A stretch of DNA of 22,273 bases, from positions 1 to 22,273 of IMG/VR virus record IMGVR_UViG_3300043435_000926; one strand, 5' to 3'. A program made the position numbers and the translations under genes. This stretch comes from a virus. This document shows, piece by piece, positions 21,621 to 22,273 of this stretch (the first letter of the stretch is position 1; every line of letters begins with the position of its first letter). The notes beneath the pieces were generated by a model that worked only from the letters and a program-made list of their open reading frames with translations, was not told the origin of the DNA and made no database searches.

Positions 21621-22273
21621 GGCCATTTACCACCGACGACGTTTTTAGCGTACAGGTATGCCCATTTGGCATCTTTTGCAATAGCTGCTTCCGCTTCAGG
21701 CCATCTGCCACCTATGACGTTTAGAGCGTATCCTAATGCCGAGTAGGGATCTTTTGCAATAACTGCTTCCGCCTCAGGCCATCTGCCACCTATGACATCT
21801 CGGGCGTACCAGTATGCCCATTGAGGGTCTGCGGCAATAGCTGGTTCCCCCGCAGGCCATCTGCCGACGATGACATACATGGCGTACTTGTATGCGTCGC
21901 CGGAATCTTTTGCAATAACTGCTTCCGCTTCAGGCCATCTGCCACGTATGATATCTTTGGCGTACAAGTATGCCCATTCGGGATCTTTTGCAATAACTGC
22001 TTCGACCTCGGGCCATCTGCCACGAACGACGTTTCCGGCATACCTGTATGCCCGTTTGGGATCTTTTGCAATAGCTGCTTCCGCTTCAGGCCATCTGCCA
22101 CGAATGACATCTCGGGCGTACTCGTATGCCCATTCGGGATCTGTAGCAATAACTGCTTCTGCCTCAGGCCATCTGCCACGTATGACATCTCGGGCGTACT
22201 CGTATGCCCATTCGGGATCTTTTGCTGTTTCTTTTTCTTTAGCAGCGAAGAGCTTCTTGAGAACTGGATGTTT
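21617..22273 (-). CDS. paralogue of the GRWPEAE-repeat protein, 5' part outside the window (218 aa seen)
   Basis: The frame is open from the window edge to a TGA at 21617..21619. The first residues seen, KHPVLKKLFAAKEKET, match the segment just before the repeats in the complete downstream protein (HPVLKKLFADPGK). The missing part therefore probably contains the same TKWCTA domain. Seven full 26-aa units follow, such as DPEWAYEYARDVIRGRWPEA. The eighth stops after GGKWP, in mid-unit, with the stop overlapping the downstream start. Compared with its paralogue it lacks the Lys-rich C-terminal tail. A TTG at 21967 inside the repeats is not a real start. Function unknown; the solenoid could be a protein-binding surface. 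Confidence 0.82.
   Translation of the reverse strand, partial: KHPVLKKLFAAKEKETAKDPEWAYEYARDVIRGRWPEAEAVIATDPEWAYEYARDVIRGRWPEAEAAIAKDPKRAYRYAGNVVRGRWPEVEAVIAKDPEWAYLYAKDIIRGRWPEAEAVIAKDSGDAYKYAMYVIVGRWPAGEPAIAADPQWAYWYARDVIGGRWPEAEAVIAKDPYSALGYALNVIGGRWPEAEAAIAKDAKWAYLYAKNVVGGKWP
21620..22219 (-). repeat. 78-bp tandem repeat array, 7.7 units
   Basis: Units run DPEWAYEYARDVIRGRWPEA plus EAVIAK, exactly 26 codons each. The two units nearest the window edge share a stretch of more than 35 identical bases at a 78-base offset (22104..22142 and 22182..22220), which points to recent duplication or gene conversion. One unit has the hybrid core GRWPAGE. Confidence 0.9.

Noticed and set aside
21965-21967. 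TTG as the start of a 116-aa repeat protein
   Set aside because: The frame is open all the way to the window edge with matching repeat units upstream, so this is an internal Leu codon.
21790-22188. A 132-codon minus-strand frame with repeated NGHTSTPEMS-type units
   Set aside because: It is a shifted frame of the 78-bp repeats. Because 78 is a multiple of three, off-frames also stay open and look repetitive.
21617-22219. Direct repeats suggestive of a CRISPR array
   Set aside because: Units are contiguous with no unique spacers, and encode a 26-aa protein repeat in one open frame.

Overview
This window looks like a piece of a tailed-phage genome of the contractile-tail (myovirus, T4-like in the broad sense) type, probably from an environmental sample. 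The evidence is genes packed on one strand with 4-base overlaps or gaps of a few bases, a PAAR spike-tip protein, very long repetitive tail-fibre-like proteins, a LamG-fold protein, and a phage-style class Ia ribonucleotide reductase set (nrdA, nrdB, glutaredoxin). I see no rRNA, tRNA, CRISPR array, insertion sequence or integrase. All genes I accept lie on the minus strand, so they read from high to low coordinates. The host cannot be told from the sequence.

Region A (about 20.1-22.3 kb) holds two tandem paralogues of an unrecognised family. Each is an alpha-helical protein built largely of 26-residue (78-bp) tandem repeats with the core GRWPEAE or GRFPAGE. The complete copy also carries an N-terminal helical segment and a compact domain with a conserved-looking TKWCTA motif. 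The upstream copy is cut by the window edge, and its last repeat runs directly into the start codon of the downstream copy. Region B (10.8-20.05 kb) holds three paralogous tail-fibre-like proteins (532, 1530 and 762 aa). They share an N-terminal signature and a common set of Gly/Asn/Val-rich modules but have unrelated C-termini. A LamG-like protein follows them. A late-promoter-like box inside an inverted repeat precedes the first.

Region C (3.6-10.75 kb) is a dNTP-supply operon: a 53-aa protein, a 147-aa protein, nrdA, a class II aldolase-like protein, a 207-aa unknown, nrdB and glutaredoxin. The nrdA gene is broken into two ORFs by a split intein with a free-standing HNH-type endonuclease ORF between the halves. 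The N-extein plus IntN, the endonuclease, and the IntC plus C-extein are three overlapping ORFs in different frames. Each has its own ribosome-binding site. Splicing in trans would rebuild a 772-aa NrdA with an intact substrate-binding loop.

Region D (0.07-3.58 kb) continues without a gap into virion genes: a small beta-rich protein, a PAAR spike-tip protein and two large unrecognised proteins, probably structural.

The most notable items are the fractured nrdA locus, the TKWCTA/GRWPEAE repeat family, the aldolase within the reductase operon, and a one-residue insertion read in the ExxH metal motif of NrdB.
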